Below are positions 51,601 to 58,330 of a stretch of DNA of 64,000 nt, piece after piece. The stretch spans positions 1 through 64,000 of the forward strand of contig CANQPD010000007.1 of assembly GCA_947625655.1 (NCBI GenBank), in the 5' to 3' direction. A program made the position numbers and the translations under genes. Position 1 is the stretch's first letter. Each line of letters starts with the position of its first letter. The notes below the pieces were generated by a model. That model saw only the letters and a program-made list of their open reading frames with translations, did no database searches and was not told the origin of the DNA. The DNA is from an uncultured Dysosmobacter sp. (GTDB lineage Bacteria > Bacillota > Clostridia > Oscillospirales > Oscillospiraceae).

Positions 51601-53415
51601 TTCGGCGATCAGGGCCCGGGCCTCGCCGCCGGCGGGCAGGGAGGGCAGCAGATGCCGGAACAGCCGCAGGGCGGCGGCCTTCTGGGGGGCCTCTCCCCGG
51701 TCCAGCCACCAGGCGGCAAAGCGCACCAGAACCAGCCGGTCCTGCTGGCCCGTCCGCTCCAGCGGCACGTTCAGCACGGTGTCCAGCAGGGCGAAGGCCG
51801 CCTCCGGGTCGATGGCCCCGGGATCCTGATAGTGGCGGAACAGCAGTTCCGCGAAACGGGGCAGGTCCGCGGCGGAGCAGCTGCCCAGCAGCGCGTCCGT
51901 CACGGTCTTGGCCTGATAGCGGATCATGCTGGTCTGCCGGGGGGTCAGCCGATGGTCTGGGTGGATGAGCCGCTCCAGATATTCCGCCCACAGCTCAAAG
52001 GGCCGCTCCTCCTGGGCGCTGGGGGCGGTGCCGGCGGGCAGCTCCTTTTTATAGCCGGACAGGAACCCCGCCAGGATGCGCCCCATCAGGGCGGCGGCCT
52101 GGCGGCGGATGTCGCCGTCGGGAAGCAGCAGCAGCTCGTACAAAAACTCCAGCGTCTGCTCCTTCTGGCCGGCGCTCCAATAGGTGAAATACTCCTCGAA
52201 GATGGACACATACGCCCGGATGCGGGCGGGGTCCTTCTCCCCCCGGGCAGCCTCCAGGATGCCCACGAACAGCCGCTCGTGGCCCAGCCGGTGCATCAGG
52301 CGGATGTTGTGGTCCACGGCGGTGTGGCGCAGGGCGTGGACCACCTCCCGGGAGGTCATCAGCGCCGGGTCCTTCCGGGGCAGGGGAGGGCCGCCGGCGG
52401 TTTTCAGCGTGGTGTCCACGCCGAAGAAGGTCAGATATTCCTCAAAGTCCAGCAGCTTGGCGTAGACGTACTGGTAGCGCCGCCGCTTGGCCTCGTCCAC
52501 GTTGTCCAGCTTGGCGAGGATCACATCGAAGGCCTCCCGCAGGGAGAACAGCTGGGCGATCTCCCGCCCGTCCTCTCCCCGGGACTGCTTCACCCGGAAG
52601 TCGGCGTACACCAGCACCAGCGACTCCGAGGACAGGTTTTCGATCTCCAGATCCCACACGGAGTGGTTGGCGGCGATGCGCCCGATGGCCGTCAGCCCCC
52701 GCCAGGTGAACCACTGGTCGGTGTAGAAATAGTGGAGGTAGGGCACCCGCTCTCCCGGCTTGCAGCCGAACTTGCCGATGTCGTGTCCCGCCGCCGCGCC
52801 GGACATCAGCCCCAGGTCGATGAGCCCGCCGCCCCGCTTGAAGGCCCGGCCCACGGTCATGGCCACATGGTGGACCCCCGCGATGTGCTCCAGCGTCCGG
52901 AAGGGCGTCACCTCCCGGCCCAGCCGCAGCAGCTCATAAACATACTCCTCCCGCCACCGCCGCAGAAACTGGCGGTACTCCTCCGCCACTCCGCTGTCGG
53001 AAAGCTCCTCGTCGGTGCAGAAAGCAAAGTCCAGCCAGGGGTCGAAGGGCAGGGCCCGCCGCTCCGCGTCGAACAGCTGCCGCAAAAACTGCAGAAAACA
53101 CAGCGCCCCGTCCCGCTGGGCGGCGGAGTGGGCGTGGTCCTCCTGGGGATACAGCAGGGAGGAGGCCGCGGCGTAGGCATAGGCCAGCCAGCCCTCCGCA
53201 GGCTCCGGGGCCATGCCGCCCAGCAGTGGCCGGAAGGCCGCCAGGGCCTGCTGGCAGGAGAGCCGCTCCCGCACCGGCGTCAGGGGCGCCAGAAGCCGCT
53301 CCCAGTCCACGGCGCTGAGACAGCGGCTCAGGTCCGCCCGGGTCATGGCCAGCTTCCGCAAAAACGCCTCTTCCGAAAAGGTCTCCGCCATCTGTATGTG
53401 CAGGGTGTTTTCCAT
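48619..53415 (-). CDS. Giant multidomain protein: HD, helical repeats, NadD-like, GNAT-like and phosphoribosyltransferase
   Basis: The 1598-aa protein joins five regions. (1) HD phosphohydrolase: H182, H211-D212 (GHDIGK), H251 and D272 are in place. (2) A long all-helical, HEAT-like region, about 350-900. (3) A NadD/PPAT-like adenylyltransferase at about 908-1098, with GTFDPFSLSHKG (913-924) and ISSTRIR (1064-1070). (4) A GNAT-like segment at about 1145-1260 (NYDVGQLLLTEALSLAMAED). (5) A phosphoribosyltransferase at about 1310-1510, with the PRPP loop VVLVDDLLHSGN (1409-1420). No membrane segment is seen. It is preceded by its own promoter region and is monocistronic. The domain calls are from motifs by eye; the joint function is unknown, with a nucleotide or NAD theme likely. 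Confidence 0.85.
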   Translation of the reverse strand: MENTLHIQMAETFSEEAFLRKLAMTRADLSRCLSAVDWERLLAPLTPVRERLSCQQALAAFRPLLGGMAPEPAEGWLAYAYAAASSLLYPQEDHAHSAAQRDGALCFLQFLRQLFDAERRALPFDPWLDFAFCTDEELSDSGVAEEYRQFLRRWREEYVYELLRLGREVTPFRTLEHIAGVHHVAMTVGRAFKRGGGLIDLGLMSGAAAGHDIGKFGCKPGERVPYLHYFYTDQWFTWRGLTAIGRIAANHSVWDLEIENLSSESLVLVYADFRVKQSRGEDGREIAQLFSLREAFDVILAKLDNVDEAKRRRYQYVYAKLLDFEEYLTFFGVDTTLKTAGGPPLPRKDPALMTSREVVHALRHTAVDHNIRLMHRLGHERLFVGILEAARGEKDPARIRAYVSIFEEYFTYWSAGQKEQTLEFLYELLLLPDGDIRRQAAALMGRILAGFLSGYKKELPAGTAPSAQEERPFELWAEYLERLIHPDHRLTPRQTSMIRYQAKTVTDALLGSCSAADLPRFAELLFRHYQDPGAIDPEAAFALLDTVLNVPLERTGQQDRLVLVRFAAWWLDRGEAPQKAAALRLFRHLLPSLPAGGEARALIAEATARADCLDSTPLLFLQAELERRLGPDADDLWRRLDQAEAVSNVFLDNLKTATPWVLKAVGVEYLLNQASHGIHTNPLHIATHFSNLIKVSENVVVRRMAGAALQLLAPMLTPEHRNEITVELAKALETGQAEIAQYIPQYMGQFALWLPPRELDEILDHMGFLLSSSNSGVMAAALSTVGSMLEHYAVYGERFGEAEAALAARKRRMAGLLLKGLSSFRESVRQEALQILGEGLFGSGVLSYEDKTDLFTLTAKKILFLINEQPEQELTFFYTAAALSHIYRFIVHHRIESGPFQFERHSKAAFFPGTFDPFSLSHKGIVQAIRDLGFEVYLAIDEFSWSKKAQPSLVRRQIVSMSVADEFDVYLFPHDIPVNLATPDDLGRLRQVFDGWELYLAVGSDVVANASSYRAPPTEGSVHGLNHIVFRRSSDAEGREIDADLGCIIGDVIQLQLPTHLEDISSTRIRENIDLGRDISNLIDPAVQDFIFRNSLYLREPQYKQLIRASYLDFSMVERPDRALWEELRAAIPDALEPDGRDGLCVLRDTSVHARVLGFLTLRTVNSGGLYDALGDEKLANYVRVRTAGRIRLLTGLYTVRAPGGNYDVGQLLLTEALSLAMAEDCGYAVWWSAVPGDEQTLDLLERQGFVRAEADAPRPLLLVDMRSPVALLQNIPTTLKEPFSSDRQVLSAIRAAHLGLQRAICRLYPGTLVLSLNAEVIYHRLVRKITELNGVPAEPTKPRVLGPRMCVPFGKILRGNAVPNTVTKTIHTDKVFAPDLKSFTIAPFPGYAPLESQIRTVRSFRRPVVLVDDLLHSGNRLNVLDPLFRREGLDIHQVLVGLLSGRGRDLMTAKGRSVDCVYFVPDLRAWFVESTMYPFIGGDTLGGAESSVPGLAPAVNLILPYAFPRFYKECGREAVFQFSRTCLENARDILLALENAYRERYARNLTLSRLSEAVILPLAPDKGSALRYDPSLAASVCLENDLKLLLRMRELLE

Positions 53416-53644
53416 AGGAAACGCCTCCGTTCCATTCTTCCGTTTCCTCTAGTATAACGCACCTGGCGGCGGGAGGAAAGTACGGCATTTTGCATAGGAA
53501 AAAACCGCGGCCTTTGTCTATAACGCACAGGCCTCTCTGGCCGCATGCCGGGTGTTCCCGGGCTTTCTACCCCATCCCCGGCGGCAGGGCGGCCGCGTGC
53601 ATGATCTGCGCAGGGCCGGGGAGCGTCCGCCCCTGCCGCCGAAG

Positions 53645-53692
53645 CGTAAAAAGACCCCTTCCGTCAGGCATGCTGTCTGATGGAAGGGGTCT
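53645..53692 (-). terminator. Terminator of the rhomboid-like gene
   Basis: On the minus strand a 16-bp stem (AGACCCCTTCC... with ...GGAAGGGGTCT) is followed by TTTTT. The 180 bases to its right side upstream of the giant gene hold no gene. Confidence 0.75.
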
Positions 53693-53713
53693 GATCCGTA
53701 AAGAGCCCTCGGC

Positions 53714-54592
53714 TCACTCCGTAAAATGCTCGTGGTTGAAAATGTGGTCCTGGCAGAAGCAGTGATACCCCGCGCACCGGGAGCAGTAGCGGAATTCCAG
53801 CTCCGGGAAATCCGTGTCCGTCCGTCCGCACACCGCGCACTTGTGGCGGTAGCCCCGCTCCGCCTCCTTTTTCCGCTGCTGGCGCACGGCGGATTTGAAC
53901 TGGATGGTCTGGTGGGCGGTCTGGTGCCGTGCCCGGCCCCGGCGGTAGGCGATCTCGTCGGCGATATTGGTCCAGAAGAACACGAAGAAGTTCAGCAGGG
54001 CGATGACGGGCAGCAGCGCCCCCAGCCAATCCAGCCGGAACAGGCTGGACAGCACGGCCAGGACGAAGAAGGCCGCGTCGATCAGCGCCAGCCATTTGAC
54101 CTTGACGGGGATGATGAAGAAGAGCAGGAACTGGGTGTCGGGATACAGCATGGCGAAGGCGAAGAACATGGAGAGGTTGAGATAACTGGTGCCCGCGATC
54201 CAGGCGTCACCGAAGACCAGGCCGGAGACGATGCCGACGACCAGCGTCAGCACCATGCCGGAGAGATAGTAGAGATTGAACTTGGCCGTGCCCCACTCCC
54301 GCTCCAGAACGGTGCCGATCATGTAGTAAAAGTACAAAAACAGCGCCAGCCACAGCACGTCGCCGGTGGAGTAGTAGCCGGGCATGAAGATGAACGTCAC
54401 CAGCCGCCAGAGCTCGCCGGCCCGGACAGCGCTCCACTGAAAGGCCAAAAAGCTGACGGACTGATACCCGGCGAACACGGCCAGCAGATAGACCAGCGCG
54501 TTCCCGGCCACGATGAATTTCATCAGATTGGGGATGCCGAAGCGGGGATGGTTATAGGCAAAGCGGTCCACCGCGGCGTTGAGCTTTCTCAA
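53714..54592 (-). CDS. Rhomboid-like membrane protein with zinc-finger tail
   Basis: The 292-aa protein has six or seven hydrophobic helices in a rhomboid-like order, from LMKFIVAGNALVYLLAVFAG to LLPVIALLNFFVFFW. WRLVTFIFMPGYYS and LEREWGTAKFNLYYLSG match rhomboid loops. A GTSY at the place of the catalytic GxSG may supply a Ser, but the sixth-helix His is missing, so protease activity is doubtful. The C-terminal tail has a zinc site (CAVCGRTDTDF, YCSRCAGYHCF, DHIFNHEH). It is divergent from the metK riboswitch. Confidence 0.75.
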   Translation of the reverse strand: MRKLNAAVDRFAYNHPRFGIPNLMKFIVAGNALVYLLAVFAGYQSVSFLAFQWSAVRAGELWRLVTFIFMPGYYSTGDVLWLALFLYFYYMIGTVLEREWGTAKFNLYYLSGMVLTLVVGIVSGLVFGDAWIAGTSYLNLSMFFAFAMLYPDTQFLLFFIIPVKVKWLALIDAAFFVLAVLSSLFRLDWLGALLPVIALLNFFVFFWTNIADEIAYRRGRARHQTAHQTIQFKSAVRQQRKKEAERGYRHKCAVCGRTDTDFPELEFRYCSRCAGYHCFCQDHIFNHEHFTE

Positions 54593-54715
54593 AACAAGAC
54601 CCTCCCAAGATAGGATAACACTGGCATTATACCCGCCCGAGGCCGAAAAGTCACGAATAATTTGTGAACGTTGGAAAAAACAGGCGGTTTTCCAGCAAAA
54701 AACCGGCTGCCTATC

Positions 54716-54743
54716 TTGACAATCCCGAAAAAACTGATAAGAT
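54716..54743 (+). promoter_or_regulatory. metK promoter
   Basis: TTGACA and TAAGAT with a 16-base spacer lie directly before the riboswitch. Confidence 0.7.
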
Positions 54744-54766
54744 AGCTAGTGACAATTGAAGAATCC

Positions 54767-54855
54767 CTTATCAAGAGTGGCGGAGGGACCGGCCCAGTGA
54801 AGCCACGGCAACCTGCATTGTAAGGTGCCAATTCCGGCGGAAAGCGACAGATGAG
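54767..54855 (+). promoter_or_regulatory. SAM-I (S-box) riboswitch controlling metK
   Basis: The aptamer has the conserved S-box core: CTTATCAAGAGTGGCGGAGG, GGCAACC and the closing P1 strand GATGAG, which pairs with CTTATC. A downstream terminator (54877-54911) is the expression platform. When S-adenosylmethionine binds, P1 is stabilised and metK transcription ends early. This is a well-known regulator in Firmicutes. Confidence 0.95.
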
Positions 54856-54876
54856 GAGCAAGGAAAGCAGATGTTT

Positions 54877-54911
54877 CCGCGCGTTTCGTCCGTCGAAACG
54901 CGCGGTTTTTT
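54877..54911 (+). terminator. Riboswitch-controlled terminator
   Basis: A 12-bp perfect stem (54877-54888 with 54894-54905) is followed by six T and lies between the aptamer and metK. Confidence 0.9.
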
Positions 54912-54948
54912 CGTCCCTTGAGAGGAGCTGCAAAGGAGAAACACAACC

Positions 54949-56130
54949 ATGGCAAGACATTATCTGTTCACATCCGAATCCGTGACCGAGGGCCATCCCG
55001 ACAAGATCTGCGACCAGATCTCCGACGCGGTGCTGGATGCCATCCTGGCCCAGGACCCCATGGGCCGCGTGGCCTGCGAGACCACCGCCTGCACCGGCCT
55101 GATCCACATTATGGGCGAGATCACCACTACCAGCTATGTGGACATCGACAAGATCGCCCGGGAGGTGGTGCGGGACATCGGCTATGACCGCGGCAAGTAC
55201 GGCTTTGACTGCGACACCTGCGGCGTCATCACCTCCATCGACGAGCAGTCCCCCGACATCGCCATGGGCGTCAACAAGTCTCTGGAGAGCAAGCGCGGCG
55301 CCGAGCTGGGAGAGGGCGCCGGCGACCAGGGCATGATGTTCGGCTACGCCTGCGACGAGACGCCGGAGCTGATGCCCCTGCCCCTGTCCCTGGCCCAGAA
55401 GCTGTGCAAGCAGATGACCCTGGTCCGCAAGACCGGCGTGGTGCCCTATATGCGGCCCGACGGCAAGAGCCAGGTCACCGTGGAGTACGACGAGAACGAC
55501 CGCCCCGTCCGGGTGGACACCGTGGTCATCTCCACCCAGCACAACCCGGACGTCACCCTGGAGCAGATCCGCCAGGACATGGTGGAGCTGGTGGCCAAGG
55601 TGGTCATCCCCAAGGAACTGCTGGATGAGAACACGAAGTATTATGTAAATCCCACCGGCCGCTTCGTCAAGGGCGGCCCCGCCGCCGACGCGGGCCTGAC
55701 GGGCCGGAAGATCATCGTGGATACATACGGCGGCAGCGCCCCCCACGGCGGCGGCTGCTTCTCCGGCAAGGACCCCACCAAGGTGGACCGCAGCGCGGCC
55801 TACGCCGCCCGCTGGGTGGCCAAGAACATCGTGGCCGCCGGCCTTGCCCGCCGCTGCCAGGTGGAACTGGCCTATGCCATCGGCGTGGCCCAGCCCGTCA
55901 GCATCCTGGTGGACACCTTCGGCACCGGGACCGTGGGCGACGACAAGCTGGAAGATGCCGTCCGCAAGGTCTTTGACCTGCGTCCCGCCGCCATCATCCG
56001 GGACCTGGATCTGCGCAAGCCCATCTACCGCCAGCTGGCGGCCTACGGCCACATGGGCCGGGAGGATCTGGGCGTATCCTGGGAAAAGACCGACCGGGTG
56101 GAGGCCCTGAAGGCCGCCGCGGCGGAGTGA
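54949..56130 (+). CDS. metK: S-adenosylmethionine synthetase
   Basis: This cytoplasmic enzyme makes S-adenosylmethionine from methionine and ATP. The 393-aa protein has the full set of motifs: [32 protein letters not shown] and [19 protein letters not shown] (Ala is more usual at the Cys). Length is normal. AAAGGAGAAACACAACC precedes the ATG. Expression is controlled by the SAM-I riboswitch upstream. A partial dead copy lies at 21282-21492. Confidence 0.98.
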   Translation: MARHYLFTSESVTEGHPDKICDQISDAVLDAILAQDPMGRVACETTACTGLIHIMGEITTTSYVDIDKIAREVVRDIGYDRGKYGFDCDTCGVITSIDEQSPDIAMGVNKSLESKRGAELGEGAGDQGMMFGYACDETPELMPLPLSLAQKLCKQMTLVRKTGVVPYMRPDGKSQVTVEYDENDRPVRVDTVVISTQHNPDVTLEQIRQDMVELVAKVVIPKELLDENTKYYVNPTGRFVKGGPAADAGLTGRKIIVDTYGGSAPHGGGCFSGKDPTKVDRSAAYAARWVAKNIVAAGLARRCQVELAYAIGVAQPVSILVDTFGTGTVGDDKLEDAVRKVFDLRPAAIIRDLDLRKPIYRQLAAYGHMGREDLGVSWEKTDRVEALKAAAAE

Positions 56131-56156
56131 GATCCGTACAGCCTGCATAACCTGGC

Positions 56157-56189
56157 AAAAGCCGCTGTTCGCAACGGATAGCGGCTTTT
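56157..56189 (+). terminator. metK terminator
   Basis: AAAAGCCGCT and AGCGGCTTTT form a 10-bp stem, followed by a C-rich end. The T run is part of the stem. Confidence 0.7.
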
Positions 56190-56270
56190 CATACCCCGGC
56201 GGCCCCGCGCTGCCCGGCGGACACGCTGTCCCCGGCAAAACGAGGCGCGATCGAAAGGAAGGGAAGCTTC

Positions 56271-57137
56271 ATGTGGCTCTTGGCGGCGGTGCTGTCCGCG
56301 TTTTTCGCGGGCGTCACGGCGATCCTGGCAAAGTGCGGCATCCGAAAGACGGACTCCGACCTGGCCACCGCCCTGCGGACGGCGGTGGTGCTGGTATTCT
56401 CCTGGCTCATGGTGGCGGTGGCGGGCTCCTTTTCCTCCATCACCCAAATCGGGGGAAGATCCCTGCTGTTCCTGATCCTGTCGGGCCTTGCCACCGGCGG
56501 GTCCTGGATCTGCTATTTCAAGGCCCTGTCCCTGGGGGACGTCAACAAGGTGGTCCCCATCGACAAATCCAGCACGGTCCTCTCCGTCCTGCTGGCGGTG
56601 CTTTTGTTCCAGGAGACCAGCCATCTGGCGGTCAAACTGGCGGGCACGGCCCTGCTGGGCGCGGGAATCCTGCTGATGGTGGAGAAAAAGCCCGGCGGGA
56701 CAGGGGGACGGGACGGCCGGTGGGCCGTCTACGCGGTGCTGTCTGCCGTGTTCGCGTCCCTGACCTCCATCCTGGCCAAGGTGGGCATCACCGGCGTGGA
56801 GTCCAACCTGGGCACCGCCATCCGCACCGGCGTGGTGCTGGTGATGGCGTGGGGCATCGTATTTGCCAGGGGCAAGCAGACCCAGCTGCGGACCCTGGAC
56901 CGCCGGGAGCTGGGCTTCATCGCCCTCTCCGGCCTTGCCACCGGCGCCTCCTGGCTGTGCTATTATTACGCCATCCAGAACGGCAGCGTCAGCGTGGTGG
57001 TGCCCATCGACAAGATGAGCATCCTGGTGTCCGTGCTGTTCTCCCGTCTGGTCTTTCAGGAAAGGCTTTCCAAAAAGGCCGCCTGGGGCCTTGGTCTCAT
57101 GGTGTGCGGCACGCTGCTGATGGCAATTTTCGCGTAA
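56271..57137 (+). CDS. EamA/DMT-superfamily transporter
   Basis: The 288-aa integral membrane protein consists of two EamA repeats of about 140 residues, each with five helices. The repeat signatures are clear: SGLATGGSWICYFKALSLGD and VVPIDKSSTVLSVLLAVLLF in the first half, SGLATGASWLCYYYAIQNGS and VVVPIDKMSILVSVLFSRLV in the second. Members export metabolites or amino acids; the substrate is unknown. AAAGGAAGGGAAGC precedes the ATG. Confidence 0.9.
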   Translation: MWLLAAVLSAFFAGVTAILAKCGIRKTDSDLATALRTAVVLVFSWLMVAVAGSFSSITQIGGRSLLFLILSGLATGGSWICYFKALSLGDVNKVVPIDKSSTVLSVLLAVLLFQETSHLAVKLAGTALLGAGILLMVEKKPGGTGGRDGRWAVYAVLSAVFASLTSILAKVGITGVESNLGTAIRTGVVLVMAWGIVFARGKQTQLRTLDRRELGFIALSGLATGASWLCYYYAIQNGSVSVVVPIDKMSILVSVLFSRLVFQERLSKKAAWGLGLMVCGTLLMAIFA

Positions 57138-57187
57138 GCGGCGCATAAAGCCCCGGTTTCGACGCAAACTGACGCCGGGGTGATCTC

Positions 57188-57376
57188 ATGCCAAAGGAAA
57201 AGGCAAAAAGGGCGGTCAATGGCCGCCGGGATGAATTTCCGGTCCTGCGCCTGGAGCCGGAGAAGCGGATGTGCCCCATCTTTGACCCGGACAGCATCGC
57301 CAAATTTCCAGTGGCGGCGCCGGGGGAGATGGGCTACCGGGTGCTGGACAACTTTTGTGAGGAGCACATCGAATAG
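57188..57376 (+). CDS. Small protein of unknown function
   Basis: The 62-aa protein begins MPKEKAKRAVNGRRDEFPVL and ends VLDNFCEEHIE. CCGGGGTGATCTC before the ATG is a fair ribosome site. It lies 51 bases after the EamA gene and before a tandem terminator. No family is recognised. It may be a real small gene given its proper start and stop and context. Confidence 0.5.
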   Translation: MPKEKAKRAVNGRRDEFPVLRLEPEKRMCPIFDPDSIAKFPVAAPGEMGYRVLDNFCEEHIE

Positions 57377-57421
57377 GCCGCTTTTTGGGCTGCGAAGCAG
57401 ACAAAAAAGCGAGGCATTGTT

Positions 57422-57496
57422 CAGGCTGTCGAAAAAGTCCAACGGACTTTTTCGACAGCCTGGGGCCCGCCGGACATGTCCGGCGGGCCGTTTTTT
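57422..57496 (+). terminator. Tandem hairpin terminator
   Basis: A perfect 19-bp stem (57422-57440 with 57444-57462, loop AAC) is followed directly by a second, 26-base palindrome (57464-57489) with six T. The first hairpin has T and A runs inside its arms, and the second is the terminator proper. Confidence 0.85.
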
Positions 57497-57552
57497 ATTT
57501 GCCATGAGGGACTGGACGTGGTACACTGGTCAAAATAAAGGAGTTGACTTGT

Positions 57553-58188
57553 ATGAACCGCTGCTTCATCTTCGCCGCGGGGACCTTTTACGGCCTGCGG
57601 GAGCGGCCCGCCCCCGGCGACTTCGTCATTGCCGCCGACGCGGGCTATCAAACCTGCCGGCAGGTCGGCGTTACCCCTGACCTCCTGCTGGGGGACTTCG
57701 ACTCCATGGAGATCCCAGCGGACTTTTCCAATATCCGCCGCTCCCCGGTGGAAAAGGACGACACCGACACCATGCTGGCCATCAAGACCGGCCTTGCCGA
57801 GGGCTGCGGGGAATTTTACCTCTACGGCGGCACCGGCGGCAAGCGCCTGGACCATACCCTGGCCAACCTCCAGTCCCTGCTGTACCTCTGCCGCCGGGGG
57901 GCCCGGGGGTGGCTGTATGACAATGACTTCGTCTGGACCGTTATCGAAAACGAGTCCCTCACCGTTGAAAAAACGGTAGAATGGGGCCTGTTTTCCGCCT
58001 TCTGCCTGGGCGACCGGGCGGAGGGGATCGACGAGACGGGCTTCCAGTACCCCCTGCGGGACGCCATCCTGACCCCGGAATTCCCTCTGGGCGTCAGCAA
58101 CCATATCCTGGAGAGCGCCGCCACCATCACCGTCCGCCGGGGCGCGCTGGCCGTTGGCTGGCAGCTTCCACCGCTATTCGATAAGTAG
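57553..58188 (+). CDS. thiN: Thiamine pyrophosphokinase
   Basis: The 211-aa enzyme converts thiamine and ATP to thiamine pyrophosphate. VIAADAGYQTC, LLLGDFDSME, EKDDTDTMLAIK and GGTGGKRLDHTLANLQSL form the catalytic and metal-binding loops, and the C-terminal beta-domain ends with GVSNHI and the RRGALAV strand. AAAGGAG lies 10 bases before the ATG at 57553; a TTG three codons earlier would be too close to it. It is a single-gene unit. Confidence 0.93.
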   Translation: MNRCFIFAAGTFYGLRERPAPGDFVIAADAGYQTCRQVGVTPDLLLGDFDSMEIPADFSNIRRSPVEKDDTDTMLAIKTGLAEGCGEFYLYGGTGGKRLDHTLANLQSLLYLCRRGARGWLYDNDFVWTVIENESLTVEKTVEWGLFSAFCLGDRAEGIDETGFQYPLRDAILTPEFPLGVSNHILESAATITVRRGALAVGWQLPPLFDK

Positions 58189-58212
58189 AATAACGTTTCG
58201 GCGAAAGTCCGG

Positions 58213-58241
58213 TTGCGAACGGGAATTTTTTATTATATAAT
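58213..58241 (+). promoter_or_regulatory. Promoter of the dehydrogenase gene
   Basis: TTGCGA and TATAAT are 17 bases apart, 90 bases before the start. The leader is GC-rich. Confidence 0.7.
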
Positions 58242-58330
58242 GTACAAAGAAAAAGGTCGACCTTTCCGGAAAGCAACGTGGAAAGACCGTGGGACCAGCG
58301 TTGGGCACGGCAGCCAAGGAGGAGACATTC

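Noticed and set aside
57422-57489. Tandem palindromes as transposon ends
   Set aside because: They are two adjacent hairpins with short loops and a T run after a gene, so a terminator explains them. No transposase or target duplication is near.
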